Origin: an uncultured Clostridia bacterium
GTDB taxonomy: Bacteria > Bacillota > Clostridia > Oscillospirales > CAG-382
Direction: 5' to 3'
Assembly: GCA_947630765.1 (NCBI GenBank)
Contig: CANRIX010000010.1
Coordinates: 1-64,000, forward strand
DNA length: 64,000 bases
A program made the position numbers and the translations under genes. Numbering within the stretch: the first letter of the stretch is position 1; each line of letters begins with the position of its first letter. The notes below the pieces were generated by a model, which was not told the DNA's origin, made no database searches, and saw only the letters and a program-made list of their open reading frames with translations. This document shows positions 56,966-64,000 of the stretch, one piece after another.

Positions 56966-56992
56966 AAAGGGACCGTTTTGGACGGTCCCTTT
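56966..56992. terminator. Bidirectional terminator
   Basis: AAAGGGACCGT (56966-56976) pairs with ACGGTCCCTTT (56982-56992) between converging genes. Confidence 0.9.
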
Positions 56993-57013
56993 CGTTATTG
57001 GTCAGAATAGGGT

Positions 57014-58300
57014 TCAGAACAGGTTGAGGACACGCGGATACAGCAGGTTGTTGAGCAGGACGAGGTTCTGGGGGTTGGGGCGCATGAAGTTCCAGTAGAG
57101 CGCCCCGCGCAGTCCGTATTCCGGCAGCAGGCGCAGACGCGCGTCCAGCGAGCGTGCGTCCTCGAACCAGACGACGTGCTCGACGCCGTCGGACGTGTAA
57201 CGGAAGAACGGCGCCTGCACGGTCTCGTCGTATTGGATCTCCGCCCCGACGTCCCCGGCGAGCAGGAACGCTTCGGCGACCGAGAGCGACCGCGCCATGG
57301 AAAGCCCCTGCACGAACGGGAGCGTGAAGTCGTAGCCGTAGTTGGAAACGCCCAAAAAGATCTTTTCCGCCGGGATGCGGGTCAGCGCGTACTCGATGAC
57401 GCTGCGGACCGGCCGGATCGGGGAGACCGCCATCGGCGGGCCGTAGGTGTACCCCCATTCGTAGGTCATCAGCAGGACGCAGTTGACCGCCTGCCCGATC
57501 GCGGCGTAGTCGTGCCCCTCGTAGAGCGTGCCGGGCTGGTCGTCGCGGGTCTTGGGCGCGAGGGCGGCGAGGACCGGGTAGCCGGCGGGGTTGAGCGTTT
57601 CCCGCACGCGCGTCAGGAAGGCGGCGTAGAGCGGCGCGTTCTCCGCCCCGAGGAACTCGAAATCTACGTCCAAACCGTAATACCCCTTCCGGCGCAGGGT
57701 CGCAAGCAGCTCGCCGATGAGCGTCTGCTGGGCAGTTTCGTCCCGCAGGAGCACGGACGCAAGTTCGGAGGAAAAATTGCCGTCGTCGGTCAGGGTGGAC
57801 AGGTGCATGACCGGGGAAACGCTGTAGGGGAACGCCTCGTTCAGCAGTTCCCCGTCGTCGAGCGGGATGAGCGTCCCGTCCGGGCGGAACCCGTAGGTGA
57901 ACGGCATGATCCCGGACAGCAGGGGCAGGGTCTGCCGGTAGAGCGTCAGATCCACGAACGGGTAGACGTACCCGCCGACCATGTACGCCCCGATGCGCTC
58001 GTTTTCCGTGCCGAGGTACAGCACGTCGCCGGGGAAGATCTCGCTTCCGCCGTTCAGGAACACGTTGTTGCGCCAGAGCGTGCGGACGGTCAGCCCGTAG
58101 CGGGAGGCGATGCCGTAGAGCGTTTCGCCCGCCGTGACCGTGTGGGTCGCCGTCGGGACCGCCACGATGAGCGTCATTCCGACCGGCAGCTTTTCCGGCG
58201 CCGCCACGCCGTTGTCCGCCGCCAAATTGCGCACCGGCACGCCGTATCGGTTCGCGATGGACGTGAGCGTCTCCCCGGAGGTCACCGTGTGAAAAATCAT
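57014..58300 (-). CDS. LysM-LysM-GH18 protein, SleL/YaaH type (spore cortex hydrolase-like)
   Basis: The 428-residue protein starts with two LysM domains (HTVTSGETLTSIANRYGVPVRNLAADN about 4-49; HTVTAGETLYGIASRYGLTVRTLWRNN about 53-98). A GH18 barrel follows (about 105-425) with the motif YGLDVDFEF (catalytic Glu) and MTYEWGYTYGPPMAVSPI. This is the layout of SleL/YaaH N-acetylglucosaminidases that break cortex peptidoglycan during germination. There is no signal peptide, as usual for this type. Its start is ATG 58300. Confidence 0.92.
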   Translation of the reverse strand: MIFHTVTSGETLTSIANRYGVPVRNLAADNGVAAPEKLPVGMTLIVAVPTATHTVTAGETLYGIASRYGLTVRTLWRNNVFLNGGSEIFPGDVLYLGTENERIGAYMVGGYVYPFVDLTLYRQTLPLLSGIMPFTYGFRPDGTLIPLDDGELLNEAFPYSVSPVMHLSTLTDDGNFSSELASVLLRDETAQQTLIGELLATLRRKGYYGLDVDFEFLGAENAPLYAAFLTRVRETLNPAGYPVLAALAPKTRDDQPGTLYEGHDYAAIGQAVNCVLLMTYEWGYTYGPPMAVSPIRPVRSVIEYALTRIPAEKIFLGVSNYGYDFTLPFVQGLSMARSLSVAEAFLLAGDVGAEIQYDETVQAPFFRYTSDGVEHVVWFEDARSLDARLRLLPEYGLRGALYWNFMRPNPQNLVLLNNLLYPRVLNLF

Positions 58301-58335
58301 TGCCCGTTCTTCCCTTCAAAGTCGTCGGAAAATGC

Positions 58336-58443
58336 TTGACAAGCCGGAAACCCTATGCTATAATATACTGATTTATCCTATGCGGCATAGGGGTTTCCCC
58401 TTGCAAACGACGTTTTATTACCATCATATAAGGAAACAAGACG
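58336..58443 (+). promoter_or_regulatory. Promoter and leader of argS
   Basis: TTGACA (58336-58341), 17 bases ending TATGC, TATAAT (58359-58364). The ~75-base leader holds a 6-bp hairpin CCTATG/CATAGG (58377-58391); no T-box structure was recognised. Confidence 0.8.
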
Positions 58444-60150
58444 ATGCGTGACAACAAAACCATTCTCGCGGAAAAGCTCGCGTCACTGCTCGACGGGCAG
58501 GGGGTTTCCCTGACGGCGGCGGAGGCGGTCGGGCTGTTTGAAACCCCCGCCGACCCGAAGTTGGGCGATCTGGCGCTTCCCTGCTTCAAGTTGGCAAAGC
58601 TGCTGCGGAGCGCGCCGCCGAAGATCGCGTCCGATCTGGTGGGCGCGTTCGCCGGGACGGCGGGCATTTCCAAGGTCGAAGCGGTCGGGGGGTACCTCAA
58701 TTTCTTCTACGACGGCGCGTCGGCGGTCTCGGCGGTCGACGAGATCTTGCAAAACGAGCGGTTCGGCTCCTCCGACGAGGGGAACGGGAAAACCGTCTGC
58801 CTGGATTTCTCCTCCCCCAATATCGCCAAACGCTTCCACCTCGGGCATCTCGGCACGACGGTCATCGGCAACGCCCTGCGGAACCTGTTCGATTTCCACG
58901 GCTACAGGACCGTCGCCATCAACCACCTCGGCGACTGGGGGACGCAGTTCGGCAAGCTGATCTACGCCTATCAGAACTGGTCGTCGCAGGAAAAGCTGGA
59001 GCAGGGCGGGATCACCGAGCTGGAGAAGCTCTACGTCCGCTTCTGCACGGCGGAAAAGGAGGACCCGTCCCTGACGCAAGCGGCGCGGGACGCCTTCCAC
59101 CGTCTGGAATGCGGGGACGAGGAATGCCTGCGGATCTGGAAGACCTTCAAGGACATCTCCCTGCCGGAGTACCAGAAAACCTACGATCTGCTGGGGATCA
59201 CGTTCGATTCCTACGTCGGAGAGGCGTTTTTCTCGGATAAAATGCCCGCCGTGGTGGAGGAACTGCGGGAGAAGGGATTGCTCGAACTGGACGACGGCGC
59301 GTCGGTCGTGCGGCTGGACGAGGAGGGGATGCCCCCCTGCCTGATCCTCAAGCGGGACGGCTCGACGCTCTATCCGGCGCGGGACATCGCCGCCGCGATC
59401 TGGCGCAAAAAGACCTATGATTTCGAGAAGTGCATTTATGTGACGAGCGCGGGGCAGAGCCTGCATTTCGCGCAGTGGTTCCGGGTGGTCCGCAAGATGG
59501 GATACGATTGGGCGGACGGGCTGGTGCACGTCCCCTACGGCACGATGAGCGTCGGCGGGGAGAAGCTCGCGTCCCGGACCGGGAACGTCGTGCTGCTGGA
59601 GGACCTGCTTTCCGAAGCGATCCGCAAGTGCGAGCAGGTCATCGCCGAAAAGCACCCGGATCTGCCGAATCGCGAGGAGACCGCAAAAGCGGTCGGCGTG
59701 GGTGCCGTGGTGTTCAACGCCCTGTCCAACAGCCGCATCAAGGACAGCGACTTCAATTGGGAGGACGCGCTCTCCTTCGAGGGCAACGCCGGACCGTATG
59801 TGCAGTACACCTACGCCCGCACGTCGAGCATCCTGCGCAAAAACGGCGGACTTCCGCCCGCGTCCCCCGCCGGCTATGCGCCGTGCGCGGAGGAAACGGC
59901 GCTCGCGAAGAAGCTCTCCGAGTTCCCGGAAGCGGTCGACCGCGCGATCGAGGCGTATGAGCCGAGCGTGATTTCCCGCTATCTGCTCGCCGTCTGCGCG
60001 CTTTTCAACCAGTTCTACCACAATTGCCGCATCCTCGGCGCGGACGCGGAGGACGCGCGGGACTTCCGGGTGCGCCTGTCCGCGGCGACGCGCACGGTCA
60101 TCGGCAACGGGCTCGACCTGCTCGGGATCCGCCGCACGGAAGAAATTTGA
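58444..60150 (+). CDS. argS: Arginyl-tRNA synthetase
   Basis: The 568-residue protein has the N-terminal ArgS domain, the signature FSSPNIAKRFHLGHL (HIGH motif, about 122-136), INHLGDWGTQFGKLIYAY, and the anticodon-binding DALR domain near the C-terminus (YTYARTSSILRKNG ... LLAVCALFNQFYHNCRILG). It charges tRNA-Arg. It follows its own promoter and is followed by yebC after 43 bases. Confidence 0.97.
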   Translation: MRDNKTILAEKLASLLDGQGVSLTAAEAVGLFETPADPKLGDLALPCFKLAKLLRSAPPKIASDLVGAFAGTAGISKVEAVGGYLNFFYDGASAVSAVDEILQNERFGSSDEGNGKTVCLDFSSPNIAKRFHLGHLGTTVIGNALRNLFDFHGYRTVAINHLGDWGTQFGKLIYAYQNWSSQEKLEQGGITELEKLYVRFCTAEKEDPSLTQAARDAFHRLECGDEECLRIWKTFKDISLPEYQKTYDLLGITFDSYVGEAFFSDKMPAVVEELREKGLLELDDGASVVRLDEEGMPPCLILKRDGSTLYPARDIAAAIWRKKTYDFEKCIYVTSAGQSLHFAQWFRVVRKMGYDWADGLVHVPYGTMSVGGEKLASRTGNVVLLEDLLSEAIRKCEQVIAEKHPDLPNREETAKAVGVGAVVFNALSNSRIKDSDFNWEDALSFEGNAGPYVQYTYARTSSILRKNGGLPPASPAGYAPCAEETALAKKLSEFPEAVDRAIEAYEPSVISRYLLAVCALFNQFYHNCRILGADAEDARDFRVRLSAATRTVIGNGLDLLGIRRTEEI

Positions 60151-60193
60151 AAATCTTTTGCAATCGTTATAAAGAAACAGGGAGTTGACAGGT

Positions 60194-60916
60194 ATGTCCG
60201 GACATTCCAAGTGGAAAAATATCATGCACAAGAAGGAAAAGACCGACGCCGCACGGGCGAAAGTCTTTACCAAAGTCGGCAAGGAGATCGCCATGGCGGT
60301 GCGGGAAGGCGGGGCGGACCCGGTTTCCAACACCAAATTGCGCGACCTGATCACCAAGGCGAAGAGCCTCAACGTGCCGAACGACAACATCAAGCGCATC
60401 ATCGACAAGGCGTCGAGCGACAACAGCGCCGCCTACGAGTTCGTCACCTACGAGGGCTACGGTCCGGGCGGGGTCGCCGTCATCGTCGAAGCGGCGACGG
60501 ACAACCGCAACCGCACGGCGCCGGAGGTGCGGCACGCGTTCGACAAGTTCGGCGGCAACCTCGGCACGAACGGGTGCGTGTCCTTCCTCTTTTCGGAGAA
60601 AGGGGTTATCGTCGTGTCCAACGAGGACGGCGACGTGGACGAGGAAGCGCTGATGGACGCCGCGCTCGAAGCGGGTGCGGGGGATTTCTCGGCGGAGGAC
60701 GACTGCTTCGAGATCTACACCGAACCGGCGGACTTTTCCGCGGTCTGCGAAGCGCTGTCCGGCAAGGGGTACACGTTCCTGTCGGCGGAGATCGAAAAGG
60801 TCCCGGCGACCTACGTCGCGCTCGACGACGAGCAGGCGGGGCAGATGCAGAAACTGCTCGAACGGCTCGAGGACAACGACGACGTGCAGAACGTCTGGCA
60901 TAACTGGGACGAATGA
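60194..60916 (+). CDS. YebC/PmpR-family DNA-binding regulator
   Basis: The 240-residue protein begins MSGHSKWKNIMHKKEKTDAARAKVFTKVGKEI and contains YEGYGPGGVAVIVEAATDNRNRT, the diagnostic YebC motif. YebC-type proteins bind DNA or, in some bacteria, help ribosomes at proline stretches. ATG 60194 is the family start; GGGAGTTGACAGGT precedes it. It overlaps nadD by four bases. Confidence 0.95.
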   Translation: MSGHSKWKNIMHKKEKTDAARAKVFTKVGKEIAMAVREGGADPVSNTKLRDLITKAKSLNVPNDNIKRIIDKASSDNSAAYEFVTYEGYGPGGVAVIVEAATDNRNRTAPEVRHAFDKFGGNLGTNGCVSFLFSEKGVIVVSNEDGDVDEEALMDAALEAGAGDFSAEDDCFEIYTEPADFSAVCEALSGKGYTFLSAEIEKVPATYVALDDEQAGQMQKLLERLEDNDDVQNVWHNWDE

Positions 60917-61497
60917 CGCCCATGCGTGTCGGCATCTTCGGCGGCAGCTTCGACCCGGTGCACAACGGACACGTCCGTGCGGCGGAGCGCTTCCGGGAGG
61001 AGTGTGCGCTGGACCTGGTCTACGTCCTGCCGAACAGCATCCCGAACCTCAAGGACCGCAGGGTCGCCCCGGCGGAGGACCGGCTCGCCATGCTGCGTTT
61101 GGCGTTCGCGGGGAAGGAGAAGGACGGGTTTCTCGTCAGCGACCTCGAAGTGCGCCGGGGCGGCGTGAGCTACACCTGCGACACGGTCGCCGAACTGAAA
61201 CGGCTGCACCCGGGCGCGGAGCTGTACCTGTTCTTCGGGGACGACTGGCTGGAGGGGCTGCCGCGCTGGAAGAACGTGCGCGAACTGCTCGCAAACGTGA
61301 CCGTCGCGCTCGCGAACCGCAGCGGGCGGGACGTGGCGCCGCTCGTCGCGGAACTGGAAAGGACCTACGGCGCGAGATTCCAGATCTTGCGCTTTCAGGC
61401 GCTGGACGCGTCCTCGACCGCCCGCCGGGCGGGGGATCTCTCGCTCTGCTGCGACGCGGTCAACCGCTATATCGCGGAAAAAGGGCTTTACGTTTGA
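60913..61497 (+). CDS. nadD: Nicotinate-nucleotide adenylyltransferase
   Basis: The 194-residue protein has the nucleotidyltransferase motif FGGSFDPVHNGHVRAAE (about 9-25) and the later STARR (ISSTxIR-like) block. It makes deamido-NAD in NAD synthesis. The start may be ATG 60913 (overlapping yebC stop) or ATG 60922. It is followed by yqeK and rsfS, the usual Firmicutes order. Confidence 0.93.
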   Translation: MTPMRVGIFGGSFDPVHNGHVRAAERFREECALDLVYVLPNSIPNLKDRRVAPAEDRLAMLRLAFAGKEKDGFLVSDLEVRRGGVSYTCDTVAELKRLHPGAELYLFFGDDWLEGLPRWKNVRELLANVTVALANRSGRDVAPLVAELERTYGARFQILRFQALDASSTARRAGDLSLCCDAVNRYIAEKGLYV

Positions 61498-61515
61498 GAA
61501 AACGGGAAGGAACGT

Positions 61516-62148
61516 ATGAAGGAACTGATCGAAACCGTGCGGCGGGACCTGTCCATGAGCGAAAAGCGCCGCCGGCACACCGAAGGGGTCGTCGAGACGG
61601 CGAAACTGCTGGCAGAGCGGCACTTCCCGGCGGAAATCGCGCCGGAGGAGGCGGAACTGGCGGCGCTCCTGCACGATTACACGAAGGAATACCCGGTCGA
61701 AAAGCAGCTGGAGATCTGCCGGCAGTACGGCATGGAGGTCCCGGCGGAGGAGCTGGAAACGCCGAAACTGCTGCACGCACGTTCGGCGTCGTTGCTCGCG
61801 GAGCACCTGTACGGTGCGCCGGAGAAGATCTGCTCGGCGGTCCGCTGGCATACGACCGGGCGGCCCGCCATGCGCCCGCTGGAATTGGTGATCTACTTCG
61901 CCGATTATATCGAACCCGGGCGGACGGATCCGGCCTGCACGCGGCTGCGGGAATACTACGAACGGCAGTATCAGTCGCGCAGGGACAAGACGCGTGCGCT
62001 GTATCTGGCGCTGGTGCGCTCCTTCGACACGACGGTGCGGTTCCTGCTTGCGGAACGAAAACCGATCGATTCCTGCACCGTCGAAGCGCGAAACGACTAT
62101 CTCAGGCTCGTCAAAACGACGAACCCCCACACGGGAAAGGACGGATAA
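61516..62148 (+). CDS. yqeK: HD-domain protein YqeK
   Basis: The 210-residue HD protein has RRRHTEGVVETAKLLAE, LAALLHDYTKEY, LLHARSASLLAEHLYG, AVRWHTTGRPAMRPLELVIYFADYIEPGR. This is the YqeK pattern (symmetrical Ap4A hydrolase). It lies between nadD and rsfS. Confidence 0.93.
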   Translation: MKELIETVRRDLSMSEKRRRHTEGVVETAKLLAERHFPAEIAPEEAELAALLHDYTKEYPVEKQLEICRQYGMEVPAEELETPKLLHARSASLLAEHLYGAPEKICSAVRWHTTGRPAMRPLELVIYFADYIEPGRTDPACTRLREYYERQYQSRRDKTRALYLALVRSFDTTVRFLLAERKPIDSCTVEARNDYLRLVKTTNPHTGKDG

Positions 62149-62154
62149 CAGAGT

Positions 62155-62523
62155 ATGGATATGGAACGACCGTTGACCGAAGAACGGCAAAAGGAACTCG
62201 CCGAACGCATCGCGGCGCTCGCCGCGTCCGCGCTCGAGGACAAGAAAGGGCTGGACATCCAGACGCTCCCGGTCGCGAAGCAGACCCCGCTTGCGGATTT
62301 CTTCGTCCTGGCGACCGGCACGTCCGGCACGCACGTCCGCGCGCTGGCGGACGAGGTGGAATTCCGCGTCCGGCAGGAGCTGAACGTCGGACCGCTGCAC
62401 ATCGAGGGCTACCGCAACAGCATGTGGTACCTGCTGGATTACGGCTCGGTCGTCGTGCACATTTTCACCGACGAAGGGCGGAAATTCTATCATCTCGAAC
62501 GGCTCTGGGGCGGCGAGAACTGA
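62155..62523 (+). CDS. rsfS: Ribosome silencing factor RsfS
   Basis: The 122-residue protein has ALEDKKGLDIQTLPVAKQTPLADFFVLATGTSGTHVRALADEVEFRVRQEL...HIEGYRNSMWYLLDYGSVVVHIFTDEGRKFYHLERLW, the RsfS (YbeB/YqeL) signature. It binds uL14 and blocks subunit joining at low nutrient levels. It sits 6 bases after yqeK. Confidence 0.95.
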   Translation: MDMERPLTEERQKELAERIAALAASALEDKKGLDIQTLPVAKQTPLADFFVLATGTSGTHVRALADEVEFRVRQELNVGPLHIEGYRNSMWYLLDYGSVVVHIFTDEGRKFYHLERLWGGEN

Positions 62524-62547
62524 CCCGGGAAAGGAAGGACAACCACC

Positions 62548-64000
62548 ATGGAATACAAATTCAGGGAAATCGAGCCGAAATGGCAGAAAAAATGGGAGGA
62601 AGCCGGCCTGTTCCGGGCGGTGGACGGGAGCGAAAGGCCGAAGTTCTACGCCCTCGTGGAGTTCCCCTATCCGAGCGGCCATGGGATGCACATCGGGCAT
62701 ATCAAGGCATACGGCGGGCTGGAGGTCGTCTCCCGCAAGCGGCGGATGCAGGGGTATAACGTGCTTTTCCCGATCGGCTTCGACGCGTTCGGTCTGCCGA
62801 CCGAAAACACCGCCATCAAGGACGGCGTGCACCCCCGCGTCCTGACCGACCAGAACATTCGGAAATTCACCGATCAGCTTCGGCGCGTCGGCTTCTCCTT
62901 CGATTGGTCCCGGACGGTGGACACGACGGACGAGGGGTATTACCGCTGGACGCAGTGGATCTTCCGCAAGATGTTTGACGCGGGACTGGTGTTCCGCGAC
63001 AAGACACTCGTGAATTTCTGCCCGCATTGCCAGGTGGTGCTTTCTAACGAGGACTCGCAGGGCGGGAAGTGCGATATCTGCCACAACGACGTGGTGCAGA
63101 AGTCCAAGGACGTCTGGTACCTGCGCATCACCGAATATGCGGATAAACTGCTCGAAGGGCTCGACCACGTCGATTACCTGCCGAACATCCGCAACCAGCA
63201 GGAGAACTGGATCGGGCGGTCGACCGGCGCGTTCGTCAACTTCCCGCTCAAGGAGGTCGACGACAAGCTGCGCATCTACACCACCCGCTGCGACACGCTC
63301 TTCGGCGTGACCTTCATGGTCATCGCCCCGGAGCACCCGGTGCTGGATACCTACGCGGACAAGGTCAAAAACATGGACGAAGTACGCGCCTACCGCGCCG
63401 AATGCGCCAAAAAGACGGAATTCGAGCGCACGCAGCTCGCCAAGGACAAAACCGGCGTGCGCATCGACGGGCTGACGGCGATCAACCCGATCACGGGTCG
63501 GGAGATCCCGATCTTCATTTCGGACTACGTCATGATGGGGTACGGTACCGGGGCGATCATGGCGGTCCCGGCGCACGATACGCGCGACTACGCGTTCGCG
63601 AAGAAGTTCGGCGTGGAGATCCTGCCGGTCATCGAGGGCGGCGACATCTCCAAGGACGCGTATACGGGCGAGGGGCGCATGATCAATTCCGGCTTCCTCA
63701 ACGGGCTGACCGATAAAAAATCCTCCATCGAACGGATGCTCGTGGAGCTGGAAAAGCGGGGCGTCGGCGAGGCGGGCGTGCAGTACAAGATGAAGGACTG
63801 GGCGTTCAACCGCCAGCGCTACTGGGGCGAGCCGATCCCGATCGTACATTGCCCGAAGTGCGGCATGGTGGGCGTTCCCTATGAGGAACTGCCGCTGAAG
63901 CTGCCGGAAGTGGAAAACTTCGAACCCGGCGAGGGCGGGGAGTCCCCGCTCGCGAAGGTGGCGTCCTTCGTGAACTGCAAATGCCCGCAGTGCGGCGGCG
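62548..64000 (+). CDS. leuS: Leucyl-tRNA synthetase, N-terminal part (runs off the window)
   Basis: The first ~484 residues start MEYKFREIEPKWQKKWEEAGLF and contain the HIGH motif in PYPSGHGMHIGHIKAYG, a zinc-finger-like CPHCQVVLSNEDSQGG.CDIC and the editing domain (TRCDTLFGVTFMVIAPEHP and YGTGAIMAVPAHDTRDYAFA). The KMSKS part lies beyond the window. ATG 62548 follows AAAGGAAGG. It is probably co-transcribed with rsfS. Confidence 0.96.
   Translation, partial: MEYKFREIEPKWQKKWEEAGLFRAVDGSERPKFYALVEFPYPSGHGMHIGHIKAYGGLEVVSRKRRMQGYNVLFPIGFDAFGLPTENTAIKDGVHPRVLTDQNIRKFTDQLRRVGFSFDWSRTVDTTDEGYYRWTQWIFRKMFDAGLVFRDKTLVNFCPHCQVVLSNEDSQGGKCDICHNDVVQKSKDVWYLRITEYADKLLEGLDHVDYLPNIRNQQENWIGRSTGAFVNFPLKEVDDKLRIYTTRCDTLFGVTFMVIAPEHPVLDTYADKVKNMDEVRAYRAECAKKTEFERTQLAKDKTGVRIDGLTAINPITGREIPIFISDYVMMGYGTGAIMAVPAHDTRDYAFAKKFGVEILPVIEGGDISKDAYTGEGRMINSGFLNGLTDKKSSIERMLVELEKRGVGEAGVQYKMKDWAFNRQRYWGEPIPIVHCPKCGMVGVPYEELPLKLPEVENFEPGEGGESPLAKVASFVNCKCPQCGG

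Noticed and set aside
55530-58319. A 929-codon reverse frame spanning the GHL10 and GH18 genes
   Set aside because: It crosses a bidirectional terminator and two strongly supported genes; the protein has no recognisable domain.
58365-58443. T-box leader of argS
   Set aside because: The leader is only ~75 bases, lacks the TGGNACCGCG T-box sequence and has just one short hairpin.
60811-63849. A 1012-codon reverse frame opposite nadD to leuS
   Set aside because: The forward strand has five conserved genes in standard order; the reverse product is His/Arg-rich shadow.

Overview
The window looks like a chromosome segment of a spore-forming, GC-rich member of class Clostridia, probably of the Oscillospirales/Ruminococcaceae type. 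The evidence is gene content: Spo0A, cotJ, ylbJ, yqfC and yqfD sporulation genes, a fabT-like/acpP/fabK/fabD/fabG/fabF/fabZ/accD/accA operon, a dockerin protein, NrdR, FeoA/FeoB, and the order nadD-yqeK-rsfS-leuS. There is no rRNA, tRNA or CRISPR array. Most promoters are sigma-A type with a near-consensus -35, 17-bp spacing and often an extended TGn -10.

Layout. (1) 1-3.7 kb: the right end of an integrative mobile element of lower GC, carrying a sigma-like small protein, a structured non-coding stretch, an unpaired MazF toxin, a 68-residue protein and a large serine recombinase. The element is inserted inside the spore-coat gene cotJC: only the first ~60 codons of cotJC remain beside it, preceded by intact cotJB and cotJA (reverse strand). 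(2) 4.5-11.7 kb: an ABC-2 transporter with its GntR regulator, a zinc-ribbon membrane protein, a tiny lipoprotein with a palindromic operator divergent from an XRE regulator, a CarD-like protein, a BaiN-type flavoprotein, an SPFH protein and an HD protein. (3) 11.7-13.9 kb: an AT-rich island (PPOX, HAD, P-loop genes) separated by mosaic repeats. (4) 14.0-17.7 kb: an iron(II) uptake operon (two FeoA, FeoB, Cys-rich protein, HMA protein) with a repeated GTTAG-N6-CTAAC box. (5) 17.7-29.7 kb: cell-wall amidase, a large C39/SH3/GH25/dockerin protein, rpsB-tsf, an orphan solute-binding lipoprotein, nrdR, a Spo0A homologue whose receiver domain has lost its phosphorylation residues, and a PadR/DUF1700/DUF4097 operon. 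(6) 29.9-38.5 kb: the type II fatty-acid operon under a MarR/FabT-like repressor, ending in an acyl-CoA synthetase. (7) 38.9-45.3 kb: two XRE regulators, a PatB/MalY C-S lyase with a DUF3737 partner, an AT-rich phosphatase gene, a secreted lipoprotein and an acyltransferase. (8) 45.3-58.3 kb: ylbJ, yqfC-yqfD, a fumarase-type beta subunit with a DivIVA-like protein, an AGCS symporter, a P-type ATPase, an ECF S component with coaX, a surface GHL10 protein and a LysM-GH18 spore-type hydrolase. (9) 58.4-64 kb: argS, yebC, nadD, yqeK, rsfS and the first part of leuS.

The strongest leads are the element interrupting cotJC (a possible skin-like sporulation element) and the phosphorylation-site-less Spo0A. 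Also notable are three copies of a ~200-250 bp intergenic repeat that keep hairpins while their stem sequences differ. All functional calls come from reading the translated proteins and recalled family features; no database search was run. Residue numbers count from the start codon chosen here.
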